A stretch of DNA of 64,000 nucleotides from Rhizoclosmatium globosum. Its lineage: Eukaryota; Chytridiomycota; Chytridiomycetes; Chytridiales; Chytriomycetaceae. How positions within the stretch are numbered: position 1 is the first letter of the stretch; every line of letters begins with the position of its first letter. A program made the translations under genes and the position numbers. The stretch spans positions 62,001 through 126,000 of the forward strand of contig MCGO01000097.1 of assembly GCA_002104985.1 (NCBI GenBank), given 5' to 3'. This document shows, piece after piece, positions 31,337-43,550 of this stretch. The notes beneath the pieces are model-generated. The model worked only from the letters and a program-made list of their open reading frames with translations, did not search any database and was not told where the DNA came from.

Positions 31337-31539
31337 GGTGACTATATGTTGTTGGTGGTTGGTATGGTTCCGATGCCTTCCGAGTTGAGTTCCGAGAAAT
31401 GTTTCAATTGCATGTTTCAAATCAACCGAGAGAAAGACAAGTGGATTAAGAGTATAAAAATGCTTTTATTATGGCAGCAATATTAGTGCCGAATCAATTG
31501 AGAAAGATAAATACAATGCAAAAGTAACAACAGCTAGAT

Positions 31540-31761
31540 TTACAAGAATCTGCTCTGGAACAACTGAGGAGTCGCAGTCTCAAAGACCAATGGGGATCCC
31601 TCCACCTTTGTCTTTTGGCTGGCAGCAACACTCTTGATAGATTCAGTCGATGTCTTGATTGAGTTGCTCGATTTGATGGAGGCAGCCTTCTTTTCCTCTT
31701 GGGCAAGCTTCATTTGGAGGAAGATGTCGTGGGCAGCAGCAGATTCAATGTGGCCTGGCAT
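31540..31761 (-). CDS. MPG-A family small protein, copy 2
   Basis: 73 residues, differing from copy 1 at only a few positions (KTKVEGSPL and PQLFQSRFL in place of KTKIAGSPL and PQVFQSRFL). It is intronless, with the same ATAAAA box and leader, and is head-to-head with MPG-B copy 2 at 32200. It belongs to the right arm of the segmental duplication. Confidence 0.8.
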   Translation of the reverse strand: MPGHIESAAAHDIFLQMKLAQEEKKAASIKSSNSIKTSTESIKSVAASQKTKVEGSPLVFETATPQLFQSRFL

Positions 31762-32199
31762 TTTGATTTGTTTTGTTTGGATGTTGTTTTGATGAGGGGA
31801 GAAGTGAAGGAACGGTCTGTTTTATGTGTTTTCAGGATTCGTGGACTCCGGGATCGTCATGGGGGAACCCTAATTTGATGAAGGGGGGCGTGGCGGCTGT
31901 CACTCCACCACGACAGCGAAAACAGTGAAAACCCTAGCTTTAATTGAATCTTATTCGTTGCTGCATCCGTAGTTCCTTCCGTCGCATCCGGTCCTAAGAT
32001 GCAGAAAGTACTCTTTCCATGTCAACTTGAACCTAATCCGCCAATTCCGAAAAGCAACGAACTGATATCAAAACACGTGCAATGACAACGAACATGCACA
32101 GCCTTCAAAAATAGGGTTCTGATGTGAAATCCAGAATACAAAAGGAGTCTCGATCCGGTTCCTCCACTCAAATCGTTTACCACTACATCAAAAAACAAT
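31762..32199. promoter_or_regulatory. Bidirectional promoter of MPG pair 2
   Basis: 438 bases, collinear with 24799-25235. It contains AACCCTAA (31,866), AAACCCTAGC (near 31,928), CACGTG (near 32,072), AGGGTT (near 32,110) and ATACAAAAGG (near 32,137) at matching spacing, with scattered substitutions elsewhere. Confidence 0.75.
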
Positions 32200-32355
32200 A
32201 TGCCAGGAGCTCAAAACGATACCATCACTGTTACCCCAAAGGTCCAGAAGCCAGTTGCTCCTACCGCAACTCCTGTTCCAACCAAGCCAGCCACTGAGCC
32301 TGTTCAAGTGTTCTCCACAACCTCACCATTCATGAACGCTACCATCCACCTCTGA
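32200..32355 (+). CDS. MPG-B family micro-protein, copy 2
   Basis: 51 residues, identical to copy 1 for the first 21 (MPGAQNDTITVTPKVQKPVA and the next P), and again at EPVQVFST and PFMNATIHL. Differences cluster in the centre (TATPVPTKPAT versus ATTTVPVRSAT), as expected if both ends are constrained. The function is unknown. Confidence 0.75.
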   Translation: MPGAQNDTITVTPKVQKPVAPTATPVPTKPATEPVQVFSTTSPFMNATIHL

Positions 32356-32864
32356 TTCTCTCAATGATGCATCGAGCAGTCTCGTACAACAGGGCATTCC
32401 GTCCATTTTGATTCATATACTCATTTCATAATCGTAATTCACAATAAACGTTCGTCATTCAAGTTATATCCATTAATAAAACCATAAAACGATTAATGTT
32501 TAGTTTCGTAATTACTATACCCTCAGGAGGAGTCGTTCTGGATAACAACCTACCTCAACCTTCATACCTCAGACTCAGCCCTTAATGATATTTGCACTTC
32601 GTCTTTGTTTAATTGCTCTTGAATGTACGCACCGTTTGAAATTACACAAAATATGTGATACAAATGGAAATCGAGAACCGAAAGTTTATCAATAGTTCAC
32701 AAAACTGGATTCGTCCATATCACTTCTTTAAGGCGCCCTTGCCAATTTACCCACAAAAAAAGGTTTGGTAATGGTTTGAATACTCTTCTGTTTATTTGGA
32801 AATTGGATTCCAGATAAGAATGCACTAAATAGAAACAGATAGAAGGAGAGATGGGAATGGCGAG
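32356..32864. other. Convergent spacer between MPG-B copy 2 and surface-protein gene 2
   Basis: About 510 bases, partly alignable with 25,392-25,793 and otherwise A/T-rich. AATAAA-type signals are present for the left-hand transcript. No gene is evident. Confidence 0.5.
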
Positions 32865-35800
32865 TTACATTGCAGCAATCATAGCCGCGACAATGAAAGT
32901 GGAGACAAATACCATACTGGCTTTGCTTACGACGATATTCAACTTTTGTGACACAGTTTGCCCTTGATAAACGGCGGAGTTAACATCGTTTGAAGTTTGC
33001 TCGGGGGCACGAGTTGGAATAAAAGTTGAAGTTGTGTCAACGACATCCTTTCGAGATGTAATGACATAAGAAGAGGTTAGAACTGGTCCAATAGTACTTG
33101 TAACAACAGCTGCTGCTGTCTTTGATGTAGACGTGGTAGTAGTGATAGCAGTGGTAGCAGTGGTAGCAGTGGTAGCAGTGGTAGCAGTGGTAGCAACATT
33201 TGATGTCTCTGATGTCGAGGTCAATGACTTTTGAATAGATGTAGCAATAGATCCCGTCTCAACAGGTTTGTTCACAACTCCAACTCCATTCACAATCACA
33301 AACCCAACATCCCCATCCGCACGCTTTCCGGATATCAAACTAACACTGAACGCAATAGATGCAATAGCCTTGTTCTCAGAATACACAGAAACCGTCAACG
33401 TGCTTCCAGCCGCATTCAAATCCAATGAAAACCATTCGCTCGTGTACGTGCTGTCAAGGACGTAGCTGAACCCAACACCTTTCGTGGCTCCAATAGTAGC
33501 GGTATTGATTTTGAAAGAACACGTCGCATCGTTGTAAACTTGAATGTTGTCTGCAGAAGGAAGGCCGTTGAACTGAAACAGAAGGCGTTAATACAAAGTT
33601 AGATTCCACTCATATACACAAACCTTATACTGACGACTTGTAATCAAAACCACAACCGCATTCGACCCTGCCACAAATGGTGCACCCAAGAACGTAACGG
33701 GTGCGTCGCCAGCACGGATAGGCTCTGTGATTTGGAAGAGCGAAGAACTGACTTGATTCGCGTTGAGTTGGTTGAGAGATCCAGGAACGAGTGCATTCAA
33801 ACTTGCAATGATTTCCGTCGTATCGCCATTGTAGTTTTGCATTGGTGTACCAGATGGGATCGGACCGACTGCGATAGAAGCAATCAAAGAAGATGGGGCC
33901 TTTGGAACACAGACGGAAGGGGTCGTTGCGGAGACGGAAGTCGTGACTGAAATCGCAGATAGCGTGGTGGAAATGGATCTTGTTTGGGTACCTTCAGTTG
34001 TTGATGATTTCAATGACGAGGCCATAGCAGTAAGCGATGAGGAAATTTGGCTGAGGGATGCGGAATCTGAAGAAACAGACGGAATGGTGGTCGATTTCTG
34101 TTCCAAAGTGGAACTGGGAATTTCCGCCAAACTGATTGATGCGGTTGATGCGGCAATAGTTGAAATCAGCGATTCTGAGTTACTCGTAACAGTGCTTGCA
34201 TCCATTGTTGAAACGGTTATTGTGTTAGTGGAAGATTCCACGTTGGTTGAGATCAATGCGGTGCTTGTCGCCGAGCTCATAACAGTGGAAGATTCCACGA
34301 AGTTGGTTGAGATCAATGCGGTGCTTGTCGCCGAGCTCATAACAGTGGAAGGAATGGCCGAAAGTGTACTCGTTGGTGCGGTTGATATGGCAGTGCTTGA
34401 ACTGAAGCTTAGGACTGTGCTTGTCGCTGTCGTAACGACTGGGCAGTTTGCGTTTTGGTTTGGGTCCCCAGTGAAACAGTTTTCAGAAATATCCACAAAT
34501 AGGGACGCATAATTTCTAAACCGTACGTTTTTAGAGTATGGTTGTCAGGAACATTAACTCACTTTCGATCTTCGGAGTCAGGGTAACTTTCTCCAAATCC
34601 CAATAGATTGTCAGTCAAGTTGAGGGAATGTAGGTGCTCTGGCAAGTTTGGAATTGGTCCCGTAAATTTACTATTGGTTATTTTTCTATGTTTGAAATTA
34701 GAATCCAAACTCATGAAATTCAGTATCTTCAACGTACAAATTGACCAATCCGAAAATGCCGCTGAAGTCAGGCAGTGGCTCATTGATAGTTGATGAATCG
34801 AGAGCGCTTATATTGATCTGTAAGCAAAGAAATTGAAATCAAAAACAGACACTCACAATCCTTGGAAAGTGTTTCCAGCTCCGTTACAATCAATAACCAG
34901 ACTACCACCACCACCATGGGAAAACGGCGGAGTGCAACATGGGTTTGCACATGGATCACAAGCTTGACGTTTTGAAAATTGGATCCAATCATCAAGCTCA
35001 CGCTTGCAACGAACATTGAGATCTCGACGACATGAACGTTCAGACAAGTCACGACGTTTACTAAGTGGACAACACACGGCGTTTGGGTTGATAAAGACTT
35101 TTGGCCAGATGTTGTTCAACTGCTGGCAAGGTTCAGGTTGCGGGCAAGCAGGGTTTCCGGTCAAATTGTAGTCGTCGTTGTTATCAAAACAATTGAAATT
35201 TAATTCCTGCAATGTCGCTGCATCTAGGCCAGAAGGAAGTCTTCCAGACAATAGGTTAAAGCGCAGTGTGCTAAAGCTCTGTTAGGGCAAGCATTACTTC
35301 CAGTGACTTACAATTTCACATTTTGCTGTAAAAAGCTGAGAAGAGAAGGAGTCAAAGATCCAGTTAAAGAGTTATCGGACAAGTCCAATGTGGTAAGCTT
35401 GGTCAGTTGCGTCAAATCTGGGAGCGGCCCAAGCAAGCCGATTCCAACGGCGGTTCTAAACCCACTGTCAAACAGCGTCTAATTGAAAAATTTAGTACTT
35501 ACAGGGTACTGATTGCTTTGCCGTCCAGTGATGATGTAATCCTACAGCATAAGACTTTTAAGTATTTATCACACAATCTAAGCTGAAAATACTTTTTCTG
35601 AATAAAGGCTTCCTCATCAACTGAAAGACACTTATTTGCATCCACAGAGGTAAAAGCCGACGGCCAAGCGTTTTTCAAGAAATCACAATCGGCACTGTAC
35701 TGAGGACAGTCGTGATTTAAGGAGAGTCCTCTGTCTTCTTGGTCGTCGAAGCAATTTTCATCCACTACACTTAATCTATCTGCAAGCGAGGCGGGAATGC

Positions 35801-36344
35801 TTCCAGTCAGAAGATTGCTGGACAAATCACTGGACAACGTTTAGTGGTTATTGTGCATTGATTCAAGCAAACTCACAGTTTTGAGACATATTTGCCCATG
35901 TTACTCATAAAGGTGTCAATGTCGCCAGTCATCTTATTATTTGAAAGGTCAAGATTCATAATACTGTCAAAATCTGTTGCATAGAGCTGTGGTAGTTTTG
36001 TAAGGCCATATCCCGACACAGTCCTGTGAAAACACAACCGTGAGGAAACGAAACCCAAAGAACCTTGTGGTACATACAATGAAATGATACGATTATCAAA
36101 TAATTGGGTATCTCTGCGTTTGTTCCAATAAGAGTAATGTCCTACTATCGAATTTAACTCACAAGATTTTACTTCCATCGACTATATGGACACCAGAGCA
36201 TGCTGCTGAATCAGCGGTTGCGAAGGCCTCAGGGATTTGATCATGAAGGGCAACGCATTCTGTAGCTGAGCCGTTCACAGTGCTTGGCGCAAGGGCAAAC
36301 GTGATCAGAAGGATCGAGGGAAGCGTCCAAATGCTCGGCAGCAT
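32865..36344 (-). CDS. GPI-anchored LRR cell-surface protein 2
   Basis: Paralogue of gene 1 with the same order of parts: signal peptide MLPSIWTLPSILLITFALAP (ATG at 36344), Cys-containing cap, several short-exon LRRs (LTGSIPASLADRLSVVDENC, LDLSNNKMTGDIDTFMSN), a Cys-rich block with CDPCANPCCTPPFSHGGGG, a Ser/Thr stalk, module X (IPSGTPMQNYNGDTTEI), module Y (GDVGFVIVNGVGVVNKP), and a GPI-type tail (MVFVSTFIVAAMIAAM). The stalk contains an extra in-frame copy of a roughly 63-base unit (34,235-34,350) and a 9-base Thr/Ala repeat (33,140-33,195) not found in gene 1. The role is inferred to be adhesion or recognition at the cell surface. Confidence 0.82.
33140..33195 (-). repeat. 9-bp minisatellite coding for Thr/Ala repeats
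   Basis: About five copies of GTGGTAGCA in tandem, in frame, encode a Thr-Ala-Thr run in the second stalk of surface protein 2. The paralogue at 25794 lacks the expansion. Confidence 0.8.
34230..34355 (-). repeat. In-frame duplicated unit in surface protein 2 stalk
   Basis: Two tandem copies, about 63 bases each, sharing GTTGAGATCAATGCGGTGCT and TGTCGCCGAGCTCATAACAG, encode repeated VMSSATSTALISTN. Gene 1 has a single copy at 27,180-27,230. Confidence 0.8.
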
Positions 36345-36441
36345 AAGGTGTGAAGCAGAGAGTGTGCTTTTGAGTTTTGGAAAAGAATGTGCCGACGAGT
36401 CGATTTTAAAGAGAGAAATCGGAAAATTTTGTAGCAAACGT

Positions 36442-36504
36442 GTGGCTCAAATCTGTTGTCTTTTTGGTGTTTGTCTTTTTGAGCCACATGTTTGAGCCAC
36501 ATGT
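36442..36504. promoter_or_regulatory. GAGCCACATGT repeats upstream of surface-protein gene 2
   Basis: One inverted copy (GTGGCTCAAA, 36442-36451) and two direct copies (TTTTTGAGCCACATG from 36476 and TTTGAGCCACATGT from 36491) lie 98-160 bases upstream of the ATG. The same arrangement occurs at 29353-29445. Confidence 0.6.
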
Positions 36505-36676
36505 GGAACATCTGTGTATGAAAAAATAAATAAATAAACTGTTTATAGAAACCATCGTCAATTTGGCTTGACGATGGGGATGACTTGAATGGTAGTACAG
36601 AATGGAAATTAAGATTTATTAACTTTACGGTATCTGATAGCAAAGAAACTTAAATTCCAAAATCCTGTTGACCTCT

Positions 36677-37886
36677 TCAAGGAACTCCAGCAGTTGCGGC
36701 AACGATAGCCTCCTCCAAACTCGCATGGAAATACTTGAGTCCTTTTGCGAATCCACTTGGGAAATGCGACATGGCCTCTGAATCCACTGCACTGGCACCA
36801 CCTGAAAAATCGACAGCAGCGAAAGACGAGTTGGATCCACTTCTTTTTAGTACTGGTTTCGTGAGTTCATTTGCGTCCGCCAATGAACCTTTCAATGGGT
36901 TGTCATCTTGACCCGAAGCAGCGGAGAGTCCAAGAGCCTCTGAAGCTTTTACACGCATTTTGTTGAGGAACGAACTAATTGATGCAGATCGCGTGAGTGT
37001 TGGAGCTGGAGGTGGAGTTGTTCGTTTGGTCGAATCTGAAGCTGGAGAATCTGATTGACTTTCAACGGAGCCTTTTCTTTCATGAATAAGAGTTGATGAG
37101 GATGGGATGGAGGGACGTCGAGGGTTCGAGTATTGACGGGATCGTAGAGGGACGGTAGTAATTCCGAGGCCGGCTTCGGTAGGAACCAAGTGAGGATTTG
37201 ATGGACGAGAAGGAATGCGTCGCAGTTTTGGACTTGGAGGAACAGCTTGTTCGTCCACAGACATTTCAGCTGACGAACCACTGTTTCTCAAAGAAGGTTT
37301 CCTGACAATTGAAGAAGACCGGGATCTACGCATAACTGGAGGCGGAGAGTAGGCGCCTTCAGAGATGTATTCGGTTGGAGGCGTGAGATTTGATGAAGGG
37401 GGAGTTGTTGCTGAGTCAGCCGCTGGATTGTACGTTGCAACACGGATCAGTCTGTTCATGTGCTGAGACTTAATTGAGACAAAATGGATTGGAATGTGCC
37501 GATTTGTGAACTTGAACAGAAAGTCTTTTGTTGCGAGAAGTGTTTGGAGACCCGTGGCATCAACGTACTCGACGTGTTCAAGATTCAGGATCAGGGCGGT
37601 CAGGCATTGGCTCTGCATTCAGGTGGGCCATAGGGCAGTGGTTAGCTGGATGCCACTGATCTGATCGCTCAAGCTTCTGCTGATGAGTGATACATACCGA
37701 TTGGGGCTCCGTACTGATGGCAACTGAGATTGTCTCAAGGAAGACATGGGCTTCAGGGTACTTGAGTGGCAGGGTTGGAGTGTAGACGTAGAGACCCGTG
37801 GCAGGATGGAAGGACATTGGATGGTTGATACACGTGTGTGTGGGGCTTATTGGAAAGAGACTTCTTTTTTGGGCACGTTTTTCCAT
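36677..37886 (-). CDS. Stand-alone STAS-domain protein
   Basis: Exons 37698-37886 and 36677-37612 give 374 residues. After splicing, residues about 20-130 form a STAS domain (HVFLETISVAISTEPQSSQC, TALILNLEHVEYVDATGLQT, LLATKDFLFKFTNRHIPIHF). This is the fold at the C-terminus of SulP/SLC26 anion transporters and in anti-sigma antagonists. No transmembrane helices precede it, so this is not a transporter. The remainder is Ser/Pro/Arg-rich and probably disordered and phosphorylated. Its 3' end was copied to 29612-29820. Function unknown. Confidence 0.8.
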
Positions 37887-38225
37887 CTTATCAAATGTGA
37901 AAGGTTCGGGCTTGGCAACACACGCGTGTGGATGACGACAGCGAAAATGCAATTACGGAAACAACAACCCAATCAATTGCGCAATCGGAAGCTGCACCAA
38001 ATAACAATCGAACAACAATCAAAAAACAACTTGTTTGCGTAATAACAAGTGCTTAGATGGTGCCCCCTCCCATGTGTGTTGAGTAAAGGGTAAATAAAGT
38101 GTCTCGTTATCTTATTTATGGAGTGTCTTTGTATCTTATTCCAGATATGTACTCTGCTTGGATAGTTATGATTGAATAAAATAAGAGATTGTCACTCAAT
38201 TCCTGAAAATTGTCTGTTGGTTCAG
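37887..38225. promoter_or_regulatory. Divergent promoter of STAS gene and LRRC9
   Basis: The 339 bases lie between two divergent genes. It contains A/T-rich stretches but no element I can assign with confidence. No coding frame is supported. Confidence 0.45.
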
Positions 38226-41200
38226 ATGGCTTCTGAACAACAACATCCAACCCAAGTCCCGAATCTCGAGACGTCTCTTTCATCTTCAGATGTTATCGAT
38301 CCATCTCGCGTTTCAACTATCGACTTGAAGCCTCCATCAGCCGCCGATGCTGTCATCCAAACACCAACATCTCATAAGCAGACTATCTCTGGATCTTCCT
38401 CGTCTGTCACATCGAAAAAGAACTCTGCGAAAACTCATCACCAAGTTTCCGCAGTAGCCCCCGAATCCGAAAACGAGGAAGAAAAAGCTGCGAAATTAAA
38501 ACGCGTCTGGATGTTTCGTAACGACAAGGACGTGATCAACCTGGTCAGTCTCTTCATCAATTTCTCTTATATTCAATCGCCTGAGTTTTGCTCACATTAA
38601 CCTTCATTCCAGTGTACTAACAATGGAATAACCGAACCTACATTCGTTACAAAACTCAAAACTGTCACGCGTCTCGAAATGTGTCACTTCAACTATCCAA
38701 ATATTGTGGGGTTATCTCCATTTGCAGCCAGCCTCACGACTCTGTGTCTCGTCGCGCAGGATGTGCGAAGTATGGTTGGATTGGAGGAATGTACAGGATT
38801 AGAAGAGCTTTGGATATGTGAGACGAGAATTAGCGCAATTTGTGGATTGGAGAACTGTAGAAAATTGAAGCGGCTGTTTTTGTAAGTTTGATACTGGGAA
38901 TCACCCTGTTTTGACATGAGTTATCCCGGATTAGGTACAGTAACAAAATCAAAAGAATTCAAGGATTAGAGACACTGGAAAACTTGGAAACGCTCTGGCT
39001 GTCGGATAATGGTTGGTGTCATGTGCTTTGGTTTTGATTTTTCAAACTGACACCACTTCAAGAGATCACTAGAATCGAGAAACTGCGAACTCTAAAGAGC
39101 TTGAAGGAACTTCACCTTGGAAACAATAAAATCAGTTCCATTGGAGAATCTCTGAATGAAAACATGAGCCTTGAGGTATGTCGTATCAGACTCGACGACC
39201 TTTTCTCGCATACAAACACTTAATCATAGACCCTCAACATATCCGGAAACAAACTCTCCTCCTTCCGCGACATTCTTTTCCTCGCCATCCTCCCCTCCCT
39301 CACATCTCTCAGCCTCTCCGACCCAAACTACGCCGACAACCCCCTCTGTTCCCTCTCCAACTATCAAACCCACGTCATATACCACCTCCCACAACTCCAC
39401 ATTCTCGACACCCTCGACGTAACCGACGAATCCCGCCGAATCATATCCGCAACCGTCCTCAAAAAACGAATGTACTACAACATGCGCATCAGAACCATAA
39501 AACGAAACACAAACTTCCTCATCAAGATGCTTCAAGTCCGAACTGACGCCGATGCAAAGCAGATTGAAGATGTGTTGGTTGACCTATTGAAAGCGGAGAA
39601 GGTTGTTCAAAGGATGTATGATGACTTGGAGTTGCCGGTTCAACAGCAGAGTGAAGGGGGAGGGAAGCAGGGGAGTAGCGGTGTGACTCAGTTGGAGGAA
39701 TCGAGGGTGAGAGTTCGGCAGCTTGTTGATTCGAAAATGAAGATTCTGGATAACTTTCATCAACATAAGAGGGATGTTGTTACACAGATTATTGAGCAGA
39801 GTGATATGGCCATCAGGTAACATTACAGCGAAACCCCTGACCCTTTATGGTTAACCAACTGTAATCAGGAAACTGTTGATGGAACTCGAAACTGGTGGAA
39901 ACGTTCGCTTTGAAGACGATCAATCCAACGAAACGTGGTTTGAAATCTGCGAGTCACTTGTCAAGAGTATGATTCTTCGCTCGAATCATGTTTCAGAGAA
40001 CAAACGGATTCAGATTCATCGGATTTCTAAAATTCATAATCGACACTTGAAGAACACGTTTGAGGTATTGTTGAATTGGAATCTGTTGTTTATAATGGTT
40101 GGATATAGACGAAAGTCAAGGCAATGACTGAACCGTTGCACTCTCTGGAGTACATTTGTTTCCAAGGTGTGCCCTTCGAAGGTGGAGCTGCTACGGAGGA
40201 TATCTTTCAGTCTGTGGAGCATGGTTTTACAGCCAACTCGTCTCTGGAAAGCACTCCATCAGGAATACAAAAGACGGTGTTGACTCCTGCCTTCACAAAC
40301 TTTTTGGACTTTGCTGACTCTGAGTCTCGTGAAGACCGTAAGAAGCTTCGACAAGCCATTATTTTGAGGACTGTTGCGAACCGATGTGCGAGAATTTCTG
40401 AGGACGCTGGTGAGTGTTGATTTGCGATTTTCATCCGACGGGCTAACGGCTGAACCGATAGCTCGAAATGGAATCAATTTGGCCGATTACCCTAACGTCG
40501 ACCTGTTCTTCTACGATCTGGGGCCTAAATCCGCACAAGGCGATGTACCTTGTAGACACTATTTTGTAGCCAACAAGGAACTCGCCACCCCAGAGTTCTT
40601 TGTTGAGTTTTCGCTTGAATGCGATTTGGACAGATTCACTACAAAAAGTGAAAAGTTGATGCTTGATATTGCGTATAGCAACAAGCTGAGTCAAGCAGAT
40701 ATGCCTACGATTGTTACTGAGATTGCGAAGAAGATTTCAGAGAACGATGTAAGGCCCAATGTTCCGTTGGTGTGTATAGTTTGTTTAAATTGAATATTTT
40801 TAGGACGGTTCCGGGATGTTTGATGCGTTCACTATGCCTGTAATTGAGGCGCAGTTTCCTGAGGTGAAGCGGATTGGAACGTTACAAGGTCCTCCTCCTA
40901 TAGAACTTACACTGGTAGCTGTTTTGAAAAACCAGACATCAAGGAAAGCTAACATTTCCACAGGACGTTCTTAGCAAAAAGGCACCAGCCAACATCACAC
41001 ACCTCAACTTCTCACTCTACTCAAAACTCCCTCCCATGACAACATTTCGACTCTTCTCTTCCATTCGAAACCTCATTCTATCACAATGCTGCTTGAAAGA
41101 GATCCCAGCAAACTTGAAATACTTCCAAGCCCTTGAGAAACTCGACCTCTCCTTCAACGAAATATCAACTATCGCAAACGGTCTCATCGATTCCGCATCT

Positions 41201-43521
41201 CGTCTCAAAGAACTCGACCTTGCTGGAAACCAAATCTCACTTGCAACTGACTTGGCCCTCATTCAAAGCACATTTGTAGACCTAGTCACATTAGATTTGA
41301 GGGTGAACCCCGTATGTAAATGCAAAGGATACATTCCGCTACTACTTGGATTCGGCGGGTTGCTTAAACTCGACAAGTTGGATGGACGTCGAGTTGATGC
41401 GTCTGTGAAACACGCTGACACTCTCTCCATGATTTTGAACAAGAAGGTTGAATGTGCGACGGAAGGAAGGGTTATGAAAACTTGGTCTGATGTTTATTAT
41501 GAGCATTCGTCGACTCAGCAGCACTTGTTTCGACCCTTGTCTGTGCGTACGCAGAGTGGGTATGGTTCTTCGGCGGCGTTGAATGAGTATTGGAGGATTA
41601 CGGGAGGTGCGTTTGACGGACACGTTTTCGTGGTTGAGAATATTACCACACTTGAATTGGATAACTGCAATTTGTACAATTTGGATATGCTGCCGATTGG
41701 ACTGATTCATCTAAGATGGGCTTCGTTCCGCAACAATAATATTCGGGATGTGTCAAGACTGTCCTTGTGTCCTCGATTGGAGGAGCTCTCGTTGGAGGAT
41801 AACGAAATCGAATCAATTGATTCGCTTACTTCTCTGGCTGGCCTCACCAAACTCGATGTTAGCAAAAATCGTATTTCGGCAGTTGAATCGGCTGCAAACT
41901 TTACGAGCTTGATGTTACTCAGTCTGGAAAACAATTTGATCAAATCAATTAAGCCGTTTTCAAAGATGAATTCTCTGATGGAGTTTTGTGAGTTGATTTT
42001 ATTTTGTTTTCGAAAACCTCATCAAGGATGCTTTAGATATTGGCAATAACTGTATCAGTGACCTATACAACATCTTCCCACTGAAAGAACTACCTCGGTT
42101 GATCATTCTCGATGTGACAGGAAACCAAGTATGTCAACAGAATCATTACCGAATGTTTACAATCTTCCATCTGTCCCGTTTGAAGGTTTGACAATTCCAT
42201 TGACAACGTAAGAACTAACATCACCCAGATTTTGGACGGCGCAAGCATAACCCCCAAAGAACAAGCCTCCGCCAAAGAAATATACCTCGGAAAACTCACA
42301 ATCGAACTCCTCGGCGCGAAAATCGGTCACTTTAGTTTCCGAAACATCAGTGAACTCGACTTACGCAACTGCAAAATCCGCGAGGCTGATTGCTTTGTCG
42401 GGTCTTATGCGAACGAGTTTCGGAACATTCGACGTCTTCAGTTTGATAGTAACCAACTCAGTACGTTGGATGCGTTTGCTGGACTTCAGGGACTGCGGTG
42501 CTTGTGTTTGAATAATAACCGTGTGGAGAAGCTGTTGTCTGCGGACCTTCCTGCGGTTGTTGGATTGAATGGGTGGAGGGTTGATAATATGGAGTTCCAA
42601 AGACGAAACATTTTCCCCAATTTGGAAGAGCTTCATTTGGGGAATAATAATATATCGAGGATTGCGGATTTGGGGTTGTATCGACTTGGACAGTTGAAGC
42701 GTTTGTACTTGCAGGGGAATAAGATCACTCGGGTAAGATCTGTAGGATTACAAACTTCAAAATGCTTAAATTTTGAGTAGATTGATGGTCTTGAGCATAT
42801 GACAACTCTTGTTGAATTGGTGCTGGATAGAAATCAAATCAAGTCAGCGGACCCTTCTTCTTTCCTCTCGTTGATTAACTTGAAAGAACTACATATCAAG
42901 TAAGTGGTTTGCTTCAAATGCTTTTGTCAATCAAATTCACAGGGAAAACCGTCTCCGATCGTTATCTCATTTTGATTGTCTCCCCAATCTTCAGTACCTG
43001 TTCCTAAATGCGAACAGAATCAGCGAAGTAATTGAAATCGAGGTACATAACCATTTTGTTCATTTCGAGACAACTAAACTCTTAAATGTTAAAAGAAAAT
43101 GAAATTACCGAGCCTCCTCGAAATAAGCTTGATTTCAAACACAATCACACGCAAGATACTTTATCGAGTCGTTGCTGTTCTTCGATTTCCTCAAATTGTG
43201 ATGATCGATGGTCGAGATGTGAATGAGGATGATCGAAAGCGAGCCGAGGTATACTTTTGTCCTTTATAGAATAGAAGAACTAATATGATTATCAAAAAGG
43301 CATATTCTATGGATCAATGTTTACTGAGAGACGAAACGGCGAATATGATGAAGCCAGCTGTATCGATGGGAAATGTGGCTGGTGTCAATATGTCTGCTGC
43401 CCAAGTTGCTCAAGCGAAGCTACCTATACGTATAACGTCGGTCGTGTTGGATGGTTTGGAAATGAAGCTGGCGGCCAACTCCTCTGGTTTCGGTAGCAAC
43501 AGCAGGATTCTTCGGGAATAA
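38226..43521 (+). CDS. LRRC9-like leucine-rich repeat protein (cilium-associated)
   Basis: A large multi-exon gene, roughly 1,500 residues, with SDS22-type LRRs throughout. The first block (TRLEMCHFNYPNIVGLSPF, LTTLCLVAQDVRSMVGLE, LEELWICETRISAICGLENC, LRRLFLYSNKI-like) and ADNPLCSLSNYQTHVIYHLP, LHILDTLDVTDESRRIISAT, MYYNMRIRTIKRN align with the N-terminus of vertebrate LRRC9. Further LRR clusters continue to the end (LGNNNISRIADLGLYRLGQL, LDRNQIKSADPSSFLSLINL, MIDGRDVNEDDRKRAE). The LRRC9 family is confined to ciliated organisms and is thought to act in or around the axoneme, which fits a flagellated spore. The ATG is at 38226 (MASEQQHPTQ); the first 95 residues are disordered. Confidence 0.87.
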
Positions 43522-43550
43522 CTTCACTCATTGCTCCTTTCACGGGTTTT

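Noticed and set aside
33140..33195. Short regular repeats that could suggest a CRISPR-like array
   Set aside because: They are contiguous 9-base coding repeats without spacers, in a eukaryotic gene.
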